In this document: positions 8,361 to 17,533 of the stretch, in pieces | Position numbering within the stretch: position 1 is the first letter of the stretch | Layout: each line of letters opens with the position of its first letter | Assembly (NCBI GenBank): GCA_942493145.1 | Contig: OW818679.1 | Location: forward strand, 3,968,001-4,032,000 | Source: ENR-C20 sp942493145 | GTDB taxonomy: Bacteria; Bacillota; Clostridia; Acetivibrionales; DTU013 | Direction of reading: 5' to 3' | DNA length: 64,000 bases | The notes under the pieces: generated by a model | What the model was told of the DNA's origin: nothing | Seen by the model: only the letters and a program-made list of their open reading frames with translations | The model's database searches: none | Made by a program: the position numbers and the translations under genes

Positions 8361-9344
8361 GTGCTTAACCCGAAAATCCTATCTTTTAATATGACGCAGA
8401 TAGTGCGGTTTATCTCCGTCGTGGAATATTCAAGCTTTACGAAGGCAGCAGAGAAGCTCAATCTGACCCAGCCGGTCATCAGCAAAAGTATAGCGTCACT
8501 GGAGCAAACGCTGGGCTTGCTGCTTCTGACACGCGAAAAGGGTTTGATACGCCTGACTCCGGCAGGCAAGCTACTGTTTGATTTCTGGAAAGCTATACTT
8601 CCGACTTTCGAACAGAACATCATTAAGGCTCATGCCCTTCAGGAGGGAAATTTAGGGCAGTTGACCGTGGGCATACATAACTATTATGACCTTCGTTTTT
8701 TCTTTATGCCGATAGTAAAACGATTCAGAGAAAAATATCCCAATATATCGCTTCACACTAAATGCTTCAGCTTTCCCGGACTTCGCAAGCGTGTGGTTAC
8801 AGGTGAACTTGATGCTGCTTTTACCTCCAGGTTTGAAGCGGACGATATAAGACATCACGATGTTAGTGACCTTGAGGTTAAAGACCTGATTCACTTCCCC
8901 CTCCGGGCAATGATGCTGCAAACCAACCCCCTGGTATCCTTGAGTTCAGTATCTGTAGAGGACCTTAAAACACAGAGGTTCATCATTCATTCCCCTGTAA
9001 AGGTTCCTTCCTATCATTCACTCATTACTTCCATGTGCATGAAAGCCGGCTTTATACCTGTGGAATATGAATATATCGAGGATGCCACATCTTTTGGATT
9101 GAGCCTTACCGGAAACGACCAGGTCTACATCGTTGACAAGGCCGCAAGGAGGGAGGAAGCCCTTCAACTGGCCGGCTTCGACCTTGATGGCACCCAAAGC
9201 GGCATATCCCTTTTGTGGAGCAAGCGTAATGCCAACCCCTCCCTCCGCTTGTTCATGGACGAATGTCAAAAATTTTTACGCGAATTTCCAGACCCATATT
9301 CCAAATTTGCATCTTCCCCCTCATTTCCCGACTGTCAGCCCTAA
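8361..9344 (+). CDS. LysR-family transcriptional regulator
   Basis: About 327 residues. The N-terminal winged helix-turn-helix is 'SSFTKAAEKLNLTQPVISKSI' with 'RLTPAGKLL' in the wing, typical of LysR regulators. The remaining ~230 residues are the periplasmic-binding-like effector domain ('GQLTVGIHNYYD', 'LDAAFTSRF'). I chose GTG 8361 because AGAGG lies 8 bases upstream; GTG 8352 and ATG 8391 are alternatives. It lies directly upstream of, and in the same direction as, the URO-D/ABC importer genes and is the natural candidate for their regulator. The effector is unknown. Confidence 0.85.
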   Translation: MLNPKILSFNMTQIVRFISVVEYSSFTKAAEKLNLTQPVISKSIASLEQTLGLLLLTREKGLIRLTPAGKLLFDFWKAILPTFEQNIIKAHALQEGNLGQLTVGIHNYYDLRFFFMPIVKRFREKYPNISLHTKCFSFPGLRKRVVTGELDAAFTSRFEADDIRHHDVSDLEVKDLIHFPLRAMMLQTNPLVSLSSVSVEDLKTQRFIIHSPVKVPSYHSLITSMCMKAGFIPVEYEYIEDATSFGLSLTGNDQVYIVDKAARREEALQLAGFDLDGTQSGISLLWSKRNANPSLRLFMDECQKFLREFPDPYSKFASSPSFPDCQP

Positions 9345-9540
9345 TATGGAGGGGTATTTGCCATCAACCCATGCCTTTTTGGAATGTATGTATTATTTTT
9401 TTCAATTGTACTTTTATACTGGCGTCTGCTATAGTCAAGGTTATAATCACATTCAAAATCACAATATAATGTTGTAAATACATATCTGGAAATTTGTTCA
9501 TTGTTAAATTTTGTTCATTGCTAAATGAGGAGGAATAACT

Positions 9541-10779
9541 ATGGCTACAACACCCGATTTGTTTGCTGGCCGCAAAAATCGTATGAAGGCAGTCCAGAAT
9601 CTTGAGGAGCCCGACCGCGTTCCATTGGTTCCTAAAATGAACTTTTTCTATGGTTCCGGTTATGGCATCTCCACCTACGAGACCATGAGTGATCTTCGCA
9701 ATATCCTGCCGGGCCTGAAGGCTTACCTGAATGAGTTCAAACCGGATGCAGTGTGGGGTCCCGCCCAGTATCCCATTCCGGCTCTGGAGGCTCTGGGCAG
9801 CAACTTCATACACTGGCCCGGATATGATAATAAAATACCTCTGGATGCCTCTTTTCAGATTCTTGATGATACCTTCATCGAGCCTGAAGAGTTTGAAGAC
9901 TTCTGCTTCGACCCGACACATTTCATCGTTACCAAATGGATGCCCCGACGCAACAAAAACCTGGCCGGTCTCGCCAGGCTGAACTTTCAGAATCCCATTG
10001 AGTACGGCTTCTTTTCCGAACTGTTTGCATTCAACGACCCTGAAGTCAAATCCGCTCTGGAAGCTCTTATGCTTTCCGGAAAAGGTGTTAAAAACTGGAT
10101 GGAAGGTAATGGCCTTTTCATCAAAACCTGTATCGATATGGGCTATCCCCTCGGCCCCACCGTGGGTCAGACCTGCGCCTTCGACATGTTTGCAGATAAC
10201 TTCCGTGGGCTGGTGGATACCATCTGTGATGTAAGAGAACGTCCGGAGCAACTTCTCGAGGTACTCGATGTCATGACTAAGCTTTGCGTCAGAAATGCAC
10301 TCGGAGGTGTCAAGGCTAATAATCTTGATTACCTGTTCATTCCTCTCCACATGGGTGTAGATGAATTCATGAGCCCTGCAGATTACGCCAAATTCTACTG
10401 GCCTGGTCTGAAAGCACTTATGACAGCAGCCATAAACGAAGGAATAACCCCCTATGTGTTCTGCGAGGGCAACTATAATACACGCCTCGAGCAGCTGTGT
10501 GACGTGCCCAAGGGCAAGGTCATCTACATGTTCGAGAAAGTGGATATGAAAAAGGCCAAAGAGACCGTTGGCAAAGTGGCCTGCATCTGTGGCAATATTC
10601 CAACCCTTACACTTATGACCGGCACAGTAGAAGAGACAGAAAATGCCACACGCAAGCTGCTGGATACATGTGCTCCAGGCGGAGGTTTTATAATGGACGC
10701 CTCCATTGTTATCGACAGCTGCAAGAAAGAAAACCTCCATGCTATGTTTGACACAGTACACAAATACGGCTGCTATTGA
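9541..10779 (+). CDS. Uroporphyrinogen decarboxylase (URO-D) family protein
   Basis: A 412-residue protein with URO-D superfamily features: 'NRMKAVQNLEEPDRVPLVPK' at the N-terminus, then a TIM-barrel body with 'YVFCEGNYNTRLEQL' and 'CICGNIPTLTLMTGTVEET' near the C-terminus. True HemE is about 350 residues with a PRF-type N-terminal motif, which I do not see. It is therefore more likely one of the methyltransferase- or decarboxylase-like URO-D relatives found in anaerobes. GGAGGAAT precedes the ATG. It sits 58 bases before a substrate-binding protein gene and shares its direction, linking it to an imported compound. Its substrate cannot be read from sequence. Confidence 0.8.
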   Translation: MATTPDLFAGRKNRMKAVQNLEEPDRVPLVPKMNFFYGSGYGISTYETMSDLRNILPGLKAYLNEFKPDAVWGPAQYPIPALEALGSNFIHWPGYDNKIPLDASFQILDDTFIEPEEFEDFCFDPTHFIVTKWMPRRNKNLAGLARLNFQNPIEYGFFSELFAFNDPEVKSALEALMLSGKGVKNWMEGNGLFIKTCIDMGYPLGPTVGQTCAFDMFADNFRGLVDTICDVRERPEQLLEVLDVMTKLCVRNALGGVKANNLDYLFIPLHMGVDEFMSPADYAKFYWPGLKALMTAAINEGITPYVFCEGNYNTRLEQLCDVPKGKVIYMFEKVDMKKAKETVGKVACICGNIPTLTLMTGTVEETENATRKLLDTCAPGGGFIMDASIVIDSCKKENLHAMFDTVHKYGCY

Positions 10780-10837
10780 TCGATGTTAAACCGGGCTTAG
10801 AACCGGAAATATAATAAAAATCAAGGGAGGAACTAAA

Positions 10838-12181
10838 ATGAAAAAAGTTTTCAGACCAATATCCATTATGGTTATGGTCGTATTCTGCTCCGTTATGATA
10901 TTCTCAGGCTGCGGTATATCTGGCAGTAATGCTGCCGGCACCACCAATCCCGCTGCTTCAACCGGTTCAGCAGCCGCACCGGGAACTGCTGCAGGAACTG
11001 CCGCGGACAAGCAGGAGATCCTCATCGGTTATGTAGCCCCATTCACCGGTCCTCTATCAGTCTTTACAGTTGCCTTCGAATGGGTCAAGCAAATCAGTCT
11101 TGATAAAATCAACGCCGAAGGTGGTATCTACATCGAGAAGTACGGCAAGAAACTGCCTGTCCGTGTTATTACGGGAGACAGCGAATCCGATCCCACCAAA
11201 GCATCTGAAATCGCAACCAAGTTTGTACTGGAGAACAAGGTAGATATACTTTGTGGAGCATGGACCCCAGACACTACAAACCCCGTTTCTGCTGTCGCCG
11301 AGCGCTATAAAATACCTGCACTCATGTCCAACAGCCCTGCAGACTCATGGCTGACAGGCGGCCCGTATGAGTGGTCCTGCGGAGTCCTTTTCTATGTTGA
11401 TGGTTTCCTGTCTGATTACGTAGACGCCATTGACAAGCTTGATACGAACAAGAAGGTAGGATATATACTGGACAGTGAAGTTGACGGTGTAACTTTCTCC
11501 GCCAAGCTGAACACGCTGTTACCCAAACGGGGATATGAGGTTGTTGATCCCGGCCGTTTCCCAATGAACACGACCGATTACACCAGCATCATCACAAAGC
11601 TTAAGGACGCCGACGTAGACATAGTAATAGGTAACCAGATCACACCCAATTTCACCACCTTCTGGCAGCAGTGCCAGCAGCTTGGATTCATACCCAAGGT
11701 AGTGATCATAGGTAAAGCCGAGCACTTCGAGTCTGATGTCATCGCCCTTGGCAATGGCATTGGCACTGGCCTTATGAGCGAGGTTTTATGGGATGAAAGC
11801 TTCCCCTTCACTTCTCCTCTGATCAAAATGTCCTGTCAGGAAATCACTGATAAGTGGGAAACTGAAAAGGGTACCCAGTACCCTGCAACTATAGGTTACG
11901 ATGTATCATTTTTTGAGGTCCTTAACGATGCCCTGGGCCGCTGCGCCGACCTGGAACCCGCAACCGTAATTGCAGCCCTGCTCGCTACGGATATGGACAG
12001 CATATACGGTCACATATCTTTTGATGAAAACCATGTTGCATCCGTACCATGCGTTACAGGCCAATGGATTAAAGGAGAAAAATATGAATTTGAGAAAATC
12101 ATAGTCGGAACTGGCTCTTTCCCAACCATTCCTTCCGTCCAACCACAACTTCTGCCTGGTTTCACAACCGGCAAAAAATAA
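10838..12181 (+). CDS. ABC importer substrate-binding lipoprotein, Liv type
   Basis: A 447-residue protein with a lipoprotein signal: basic MKK, hydrophobic core, lipobox 'FSGC' with Cys at about residue 25, then an Ala/Gly/Thr/Pro-rich linker to about residue 60. The mature part opens 'EILIGYVAPFTGPLSVF' and continues in the type I periplasmic-binding fold of branched-chain amino-acid and amide receptors. It delivers ligand to the permease pair LivH/LivM encoded downstream. RBS GGGAGG. Members of this family also bind aromatic acids, short amides and other small ligands, so the family does not fix the substrate. Confidence 0.9.
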   Translation: MKKVFRPISIMVMVVFCSVMIFSGCGISGSNAAGTTNPAASTGSAAAPGTAAGTAADKQEILIGYVAPFTGPLSVFTVAFEWVKQISLDKINAEGGIYIEKYGKKLPVRVITGDSESDPTKASEIATKFVLENKVDILCGAWTPDTTNPVSAVAERYKIPALMSNSPADSWLTGGPYEWSCGVLFYVDGFLSDYVDAIDKLDTNKKVGYILDSEVDGVTFSAKLNTLLPKRGYEVVDPGRFPMNTTDYTSIITKLKDADVDIVIGNQITPNFTTFWQQCQQLGFIPKVVIIGKAEHFESDVIALGNGIGTGLMSEVLWDESFPFTSPLIKMSCQEITDKWETEKGTQYPATIGYDVSFFEVLNDALGRCADLEPATVIAALLATDMDSIYGHISFDENHVASVPCVTGQWIKGEKYEFEKIIVGTGSFPTIPSVQPQLLPGFTTGKK

Positions 12182-12217
12182 ATGTATGTTATTAGAAAGT
12201 AAGTTATAATTATATAC

Positions 12218-12251
12218 AAGCGAGGGCATCCGCATAAGGTTGCCCTCGCTT
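12218..12251. terminator. Intra-operon hairpin after the binding-protein gene
   Basis: AAGCGAGGGCA and TGCCCTCGCTT form a perfect 11-bp stem with a 12-base loop. No T tract follows on either strand, so it is probably a leaky terminator or an mRNA-stabilising stem rather than a full stop. Such hairpins commonly let a binding protein be made in excess over its transporter. Confidence 0.7.
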
Positions 12252-12308
12252 AACCCTCATCAGGGCGGTAACCCGCTTCCTGGAAAAATAAAAAATGGAG
12301 GTTGCAAC

Positions 12309-13034
12309 TTGAATCCCATTCTTGAAGTACAGGGTCTTTCAATATCCTTCGGAAACAACCAAGTCCTCAAATCAGTGAATTTTGAGCTTGGAAACAACGA
12401 AATACTTGGTGTGATAGGTCCTAACGGCGCTGGTAAAACGGTTATGCTTAATATCCTCACGGGAATACTCAAGCCCACTTCAGGCAAGATCATATTCAAG
12501 GGAGAGGATATTACAAAAAAGAATATCACAGACCGGGTAAGCATTGGGATCGGGAGGACCTTTCAAATCCCCCGCTCCTTCGATAAAATGACAGCATATG
12601 AAAATGTCATGACCGGCGGCGTGTATGGCGACGGCTTGAGCGAGAAAAAAGCCGGCATACGGGCTGTTGATATACTCGAGCTTATCGGCCTTCTGGATAA
12701 AGCTAAGACTTTTGCGGGGAAACTCAGCCTGCTGGACAGAAAGCGTCTCGAGATAGGCATAGCATTGGCATCCAATCCAAAAATACTTCTTTTTGATGAA
12801 GTAGCCGGCGGCCTTACCGAATCAGAGATTGCAAACATCCTTGAGATAGTGCGTAAGATCAAATTACAAGGCTATAGTGTCATATGGATAGAGCACGTTA
12901 TTCAGACGATGCTCCACGGCACTGACAGGATACTCCTTCTGGCCGACGGAAGAGACATAATAGCCGGGCTTCCGGACGAAGTCATGTCCTCCAAAGAGGT
13001 CGAGAAAGTCTATTTGGGGGTAAAGAAGAAATGA
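12309..13034 (+). CDS. livG: ABC transporter ATPase, LivG type
   Basis: About 241 residues. Walker A 'GPNGAGKTV' follows the N-terminal strands, and 'GRTFQIPRSFDKMTAYENV' is the LivG-type Q-loop region. 'LLFDEVAGGLTE' is Walker B, and 'WIEHVIQTM' contains the switch His. The expected LSGGQ signature is replaced by 'LSLLDRKRLEIG', in keeping with the LivG subfamily, where it is degenerate. The frame is open from 12240, but that region is the operon hairpin; TTG at 12309 with GGAGG 8 bases upstream is the better start. It should pair with the second ATPase downstream. Confidence 0.88.
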   Translation: MNPILEVQGLSISFGNNQVLKSVNFELGNNEILGVIGPNGAGKTVMLNILTGILKPTSGKIIFKGEDITKKNITDRVSIGIGRTFQIPRSFDKMTAYENVMTGGVYGDGLSEKKAGIRAVDILELIGLLDKAKTFAGKLSLLDRKRLEIGIALASNPKILLFDEVAGGLTESEIANILEIVRKIKLQGYSVIWIEHVIQTMLHGTDRILLLADGRDIIAGLPDEVMSSKEVEKVYLGVKKK

Positions 13035-13756
13035 GTGACCATATACTTAAAATAGAAAATGTCGACGTATATTACGACGATTTCATGGCAGTCCATAATG
13101 TTTGCATGAACTTCGAAAAAGGCGCCATAACAGCCATAATCGGGGCTAACGGCGCAGGCAAGTCAACCCTTCTTGACGCTGTGACAGGCACCAATAAACC
13201 TAAGAAGGGCAAAATAACCTACAAGGGCGAAGATATAACGGGTCTTAAAACCCACGTCATAGTCAGAAAAGGAATTACCATGTCCCCTGAAGGCAGCTGT
13301 GTGTTCGAGGATATGACCGTGAAGGAAAACCTTTACATGGGCGCTTACCTTCCCGAGGCCAGGAAAAAAAGACCGGAACTCCTGGACAAAGCATTCACCC
13401 TTTTCCCCTTTCTGAAGGAAAAGGAAAACCAGCTTGCCACCTTTTTGAGCGGCGGACAGCGTCAGATGCTTGCAATTGCGCGGGCTATCATGTCTGATCC
13501 TGAACTGATTATTTGTGATGAAATTTCCCTCGGGCTTGCCCCCGTTATAATAAACGACATTTACGAAAAGATAGCAGAAATTAATAAAATGGGCAAAACC
13601 ATCATAATTGTTGACCAGGAGGTGCAACGCAGCCTGGAGAATTCAGACTACAGTTATGTCATGGTCAAGGGAGGAGTTGTCATGCATGGCAAGTCTTCAG
13701 AGCTTCCCGAGGATGAAGTCAGGGACGCATATTTTGGTATAAACAAATACGCATAA
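13031..13756 (+). CDS. livF: ABC transporter ATPase, LivF type
   Basis: A 241-residue ATPase with Walker A 'GANGAGKST', LivF-type 'GITMSPEGSCVFEDMTVKEN', full signature 'FLSGGQRQM', Walker B 'LIICDEISLGLAP' and the H-loop position filled by 'IIIVDQEVQ', where the usual His is Gln. It overlaps livG by the ATGA arrangement, so translation is coupled. It forms the second nucleotide-binding subunit of the importer. Confidence 0.9.
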   Translation: MSDHILKIENVDVYYDDFMAVHNVCMNFEKGAITAIIGANGAGKSTLLDAVTGTNKPKKGKITYKGEDITGLKTHVIVRKGITMSPEGSCVFEDMTVKENLYMGAYLPEARKKRPELLDKAFTLFPFLKEKENQLATFLSGGQRQMLAIARAIMSDPELIICDEISLGLAPVIINDIYEKIAEINKMGKTIIIVDQEVQRSLENSDYSYVMVKGGVVMHGKSSELPEDEVRDAYFGINKYA

Positions 13757-13777
13757 GGAAAGATGGGGGTAATAATA

Positions 13778-14656
13778 ATGAATATACCGCTTCTTACACA
13801 ATCCATCATAGCGGGTATACTGCTGGGCGGTCTTTACGCCATAATCGGCCTTGGCCTTTCGCTTATATTCGGCATAATGGGTCTGACGAATATTGCCCAC
13901 GGCAACCTCATGATCCTATGCGCCTTCTTTATCCTGGTTTTTTCAAAAATGTTCGGTGGCAGTATACTTATCGGACTGCTGCTTTCACTTGTGGTGATGA
14001 TAATCATTGGTTTCGTGTTCCAGAACTTCTTTGTGAACAAGGTTATTGACAAAGGCGCCGACCCGGCCCTTCTCGTGACCTTCGGGCTGTCCATCATCAT
14101 TCAGAATTCCCTGAACCTGATTTTTGGAGCAAACGCCAGCTCTATCAAAAGTGCCTTTTCCACGACCAACGTCCTTTCCACCAAGTACGTTTCCATTTCA
14201 GGAGCGTACCTTATGAATTTCCTGGTTGCAGTGTCAGTAATTGCAGCACTTTCACTCATAATTAAAAAGACCAACCTCGGCCGTGCCATCCGTGCGGCCT
14301 CGAGCAATACCCGTGCTGCTGAACTTATGGGCGTAAACACAAAGCTCATCTACTCCGTAACAATGAGCATTTCCATGGTAACAGCATGTATTGCAGGCCT
14401 TTTAGTGGGCAATACCTTCGTATTCTATTCCTACTCAGGCCCACAGTATCTAATCATCGCTTTCGGTGTAGTGGTCATAGGCGGTATGGGAAGCATTGTG
14501 GGAACATTGTTGGGCGGTGTGATACTTGGGCTGTCACAGCTACTGGGTTCGTACTTCATCGGTACGGGTTACCAGATACTTACCGGTTATGTTGTGATGC
14601 TGATATTGTTGACATTGAAGCCCGCTGGTCTTCTGTCCAACATGAAACGTAAATGA
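13778..14656 (+). CDS. livH: Branched-chain-type ABC permease, LivH
   Basis: About 292 residues and roughly eight membrane segments. It opens 'LLTQSIIAGILLGGLYAIIG' and has 'IMGLTNIAHGNLMILCAF', the LivH signature. 'LGRAIRAASSNTRAAELMGV' is the cytoplasmic coupling loop that contacts the ATPases. ATG 13778, preceded by GGGGGT, is preferred over the ATG at 13763. Gene order livG-livF-livH-livM is one of the usual arrangements. Confidence 0.92.
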   Translation: MNIPLLTQSIIAGILLGGLYAIIGLGLSLIFGIMGLTNIAHGNLMILCAFFILVFSKMFGGSILIGLLLSLVVMIIIGFVFQNFFVNKVIDKGADPALLVTFGLSIIIQNSLNLIFGANASSIKSAFSTTNVLSTKYVSISGAYLMNFLVAVSVIAALSLIIKKTNLGRAIRAASSNTRAAELMGVNTKLIYSVTMSISMVTACIAGLLVGNTFVFYSYSGPQYLIIAFGVVVIGGMGSIVGTLLGGVILGLSQLLGSYFIGTGYQILTGYVVMLILLTLKPAGLLSNMKRK

Positions 14657-14669
14657 GGGGGAACTAGAG

Positions 14670-15656
14670 ATGAAAAGAGTTGAATTACTACAGGCCAAGG
14701 AGCCTACTAAGACCACCCGAACCATAAAATTTGCCGTTCTGGCAGTTGTAATCATAGCTCTCATTTCCCTGCCCTTATGGGGAACCGAGTACTCTGTAAG
14801 CGTGATCATTCTTATGTTGCTGTATCTGTCCCTTGCCCAGATGTGGAACCTCCTTGGTGGTTATACCGGACTTGTTTCCCTGGGCCAGCAGGCTTTTATC
14901 GGTATAGGAGGATACGCTGTAGCTATGCTGACGCAGGTGTATAAAATGCCTATCGTACTTGGCGTTATCACGGCGGCTGTAGTAACCATAATCTTCGCAC
15001 TTATCATCTCGCTGCCCATATTTAAGATGAAGGGCGTGTACTTCACCATAGGCACATGGATAATCGCAGAAGCTCTCAGCATATTCTTCGTGAACTGGGC
15101 TTTTGTCAACTATGGCATCGGCTATAACATAACCGTGGCGTATAAGCTCTCAATGGTGAATTTCTATTATTTCTGCCTGTTCATAGGCATAGGTTCAGTA
15201 GTTATAGTATACATTATTTTACGTTCCAAACTAGGTCTTGCACTTATGGCGATGCGAGATAACGAAAGTGCTGCTGAAGTTCGTGGTGTTAAACTCTACC
15301 GGACCAAACTCACCTGCTTCCTCATAGCTGCGACCTGGACCGCCATCACCGGTTGCGGCCTGTACCTCAATCTTGCATATATAAAGCCGGCGTCTGCATT
15401 CAGTATAGAGTGGACGGTGTCCATGGTATTCATGGTCATCATAGGCGGGAGCGGAACGATAGAAGGACCTATAATAGGTGCATTCATATATATCTTTCTG
15501 CGGCAGTACCTGTACAATTTCCCGGGCATCAGCAACATAATACTCGGCGCTATTGCCATTATTATAATTATTGCCGCGCCCAAGGGGATCATGGGTTACC
15601 TGAACGAGAGATTCGGATGGGATTTTTTCTCGGTAAGGCGTCGAATCAAAAGGTAA
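14670..15656 (+). CDS. livM: Branched-chain-type ABC permease, LivM
   Basis: A 328-residue permease. 'WNLLGGYTGLVSLGQQAFIG' and 'SKLGLALMAMRDNESAAEVRGV' are the LivM hallmark segments, the second being the ATPase coupling loop. About nine membrane segments are visible. AGGGGGAA precedes the ATG. Its last 11 bases overlap the end of iorA on the opposite strand, so the two transcription units meet tail to tail without a terminator between them. Confidence 0.92.
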   Translation: MKRVELLQAKEPTKTTRTIKFAVLAVVIIALISLPLWGTEYSVSVIILMLLYLSLAQMWNLLGGYTGLVSLGQQAFIGIGGYAVAMLTQVYKMPIVLGVITAAVVTIIFALIISLPIFKMKGVYFTIGTWIIAEALSIFFVNWAFVNYGIGYNITVAYKLSMVNFYYFCLFIGIGSVVIVYIILRSKLGLALMAMRDNESAAEVRGVKLYRTKLTCFLIAATWTAITGCGLYLNLAYIKPASAFSIEWTVSMVFMVIIGGSGTIEGPIIGAFIYIFLRQYLYNFPGISNIILGAIAIIIIIAAPKGIMGYLNERFGWDFFSVRRRIKR

Positions 15657-17436
15657 CCTCCACCTTTCCAATAGCTTTCAAGGGGCATACCTGCAGGCAT
15701 ACATCGCAGCCCACACACGTTTCCGGATCGATTTGCGCCTTCTTTTCTGCCTTACAAAAGGATATGGATAAACAGCCGACTTTTAGACACGTCTTGCAAC
15801 CGGTACATTTGTCCTGGTTTACTTCACATTTACTTGTGAAAATATCCCCAAACTCCTCTTTATCCTGCTTTGTCAGTCTCTTTAATACACATGGCCACCT
15901 GGCAATGATCACTGCCGGCTCGTCAAGGTCCAGCGCCCAATCCAATGCATTTTTGACCCCTTTCAGGCCATTAGGGTTGATTACCATAATATTTTCAATT
16001 CCGCAGGCTCTTACAAGGTTTTCAATGTCAATTTGCTTTGTCTTCATACCCTGCAATGTATAACCTGTTCCAGGGTTTTCCTGATGGCCGGTCATACCCG
16101 TGATCCGGTTATCCAGAATCACATGTATTGAGTTGCTGTTATTGTAAACTACATCAATGAGTGAATTTATTCCCATATGGAAGAAGGTTGAGTCCCCCAT
16201 CACCGAAAGCACCCTGGTTTTGTTGCCATCCTTCATGTTCAGAACCTGCTGCGCGCCATGAGCCGCGCTCACGCCCGAGCCCATGCATATGCTCCAGTCT
16301 ATTGTATTGAAGGGTTCTGCATACCCCATCCCGTAACAGCCTATATCTCCTGACACAATTAAGCTTTTCCTTTTGGATAGTTCATAGAAAAATCCTCTGT
16401 GCGGGCAGCCTGAACAAAGGGAAGGTGGTCTTGAAACTACTTTGCTTTCATCATAATCTATGGTTTTAAAGGTCCTTCCGAATGCAGCCTTTCTTATGAC
16501 ATCTGATGTCATTTCTCCAAAAGGAGGAAACAGGTTTTTCCCGAAGCAATCAAAGCCAAGGATCCTTACCTGTTCTTCTATTAAAGGATCATTTTCTTCA
16601 ATTACGTACAACTTATCTGTTTTTTCAGCGAACTCCCTGATTTTCTCCACAGGAAGGGGATACGTAAAGCCCAGTTTCAGGTATGATGCTGTATCGCCAA
16701 AGACCTCCCTTGCGAAATAATAAGGTGCCCCCGAGGCGATTATGCCAATTTTTGTATCATTCCATTCAATTCTGTTCAAATGAGTTTTGTTTGAGAAGTC
16801 GCTGAGAAGTTGCATCCTCTCCTCGATTTTTTCTCTCAATAACCTTGAATTCGTTGGGTTTGTTATATATTTTTTCACATTTTTTTCATAAGCCCTTATT
16901 TCTACATCATCCCTGTCTCCACATTCAACTATGCCCTTTGAATGGCAGACCCTCGTTGTCAGTCTCATAAGCACCGGCGTATCGAATTGTTCGCTCAGGG
17001 TAAAGGCTTCCCTCATAAAATCCTTTGCTTCCTGGCTGTCGGCCGGTTCAAGCATTGGAATTTTAGCAAGCCTTGCATAGTGCCTGTTGTCCTGCTCATT
17101 TTGCGATGAATGCATTCCCGGCTCGTCTGCGGTAATTGCCACCATACCTCCGTTAACACCGGTATACGCATATGTAAGCAGGGGATCTGCCGCGACGTTG
17201 AGTCCCACGTGCTTCATGGCTGCAAATGCCCTTGCACCTGCCATTGATGCACCTATTACCGCTTCCATGGCAACCTTCTCATTTGGTGCCCATTCAGCCA
17301 GGATATCAGCCTTGTAATATGCAGTACTCTCAAGTATTTCAGTACTTGGAGTTCCCGGGTATGCGGAAGCAAATCTGACCCCTGCTTCCCATGCTCCACG
17401 GGAAATCGCTTCGTTACCAGTCATCAATTTTTTCAT
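15646..17436 (-). CDS. iorA: Indolepyruvate:ferredoxin oxidoreductase alpha subunit
   Basis: 596 residues from ATG 17436, chosen because GGTGG lies just upstream; the open frame begins at 17496. The pyrimidine-binding half opens 'GNEAISRGAWEAGVRFASAYPGTPSTEI'. The TPP half has 'CSGCPHRGFF' and 'SGDIGCYGMG', with 'VLSVMGDSTFFHMGINSL' carrying the TPP-binding GDS. The C-terminus holds two 4Fe-4S motifs ('CTGCKTCLKVGC' and 'CVGCDVCLQVCP'). The enzyme oxidatively decarboxylates aryl or branched 2-oxoacids to acyl-CoA, reducing ferredoxin. The gamma subunit gene iorB, usually adjacent, is absent here. It is the last gene of the train, after ptb and buk, which use acyl-CoA. Confidence 0.92.
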   Translation of the reverse strand: MKKLMTGNEAISRGAWEAGVRFASAYPGTPSTEILESTAYYKADILAEWAPNEKVAMEAVIGASMAGARAFAAMKHVGLNVAADPLLTYAYTGVNGGMVAITADEPGMHSSQNEQDNRHYARLAKIPMLEPADSQEAKDFMREAFTLSEQFDTPVLMRLTTRVCHSKGIVECGDRDDVEIRAYEKNVKKYITNPTNSRLLREKIEERMQLLSDFSNKTHLNRIEWNDTKIGIIASGAPYYFAREVFGDTASYLKLGFTYPLPVEKIREFAEKTDKLYVIEENDPLIEEQVRILGFDCFGKNLFPPFGEMTSDVIRKAAFGRTFKTIDYDESKVVSRPPSLCSGCPHRGFFYELSKRKSLIVSGDIGCYGMGYAEPFNTIDWSICMGSGVSAAHGAQQVLNMKDGNKTRVLSVMGDSTFFHMGINSLIDVVYNNSNSIHVILDNRITGMTGHQENPGTGYTLQGMKTKQIDIENLVRACGIENIMVINPNGLKGVKNALDWALDLDEPAVIIARWPCVLKRLTKQDKEEFGDIFTSKCEVNQDKCTGCKTCLKVGCLSISFCKAEKKAQIDPETCVGCDVCLQVCPLKAIGKVEVTF

Positions 17437-17533
17437 TTTGCCACCTCTGTTCATATTCCTTACATTAGGTAACGATATGATGAAAATATCGAGCATTGGT
17501 GAACCTTATGGGTAAGAATCTGATATAGTTGAT

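Noticed and set aside
9364..10761. Long (465-codon) open frame antisense to the URO-D-family gene
   Set aside because: It is the complement of a clearly coding frame, has no ribosome site and shows no domain pattern.
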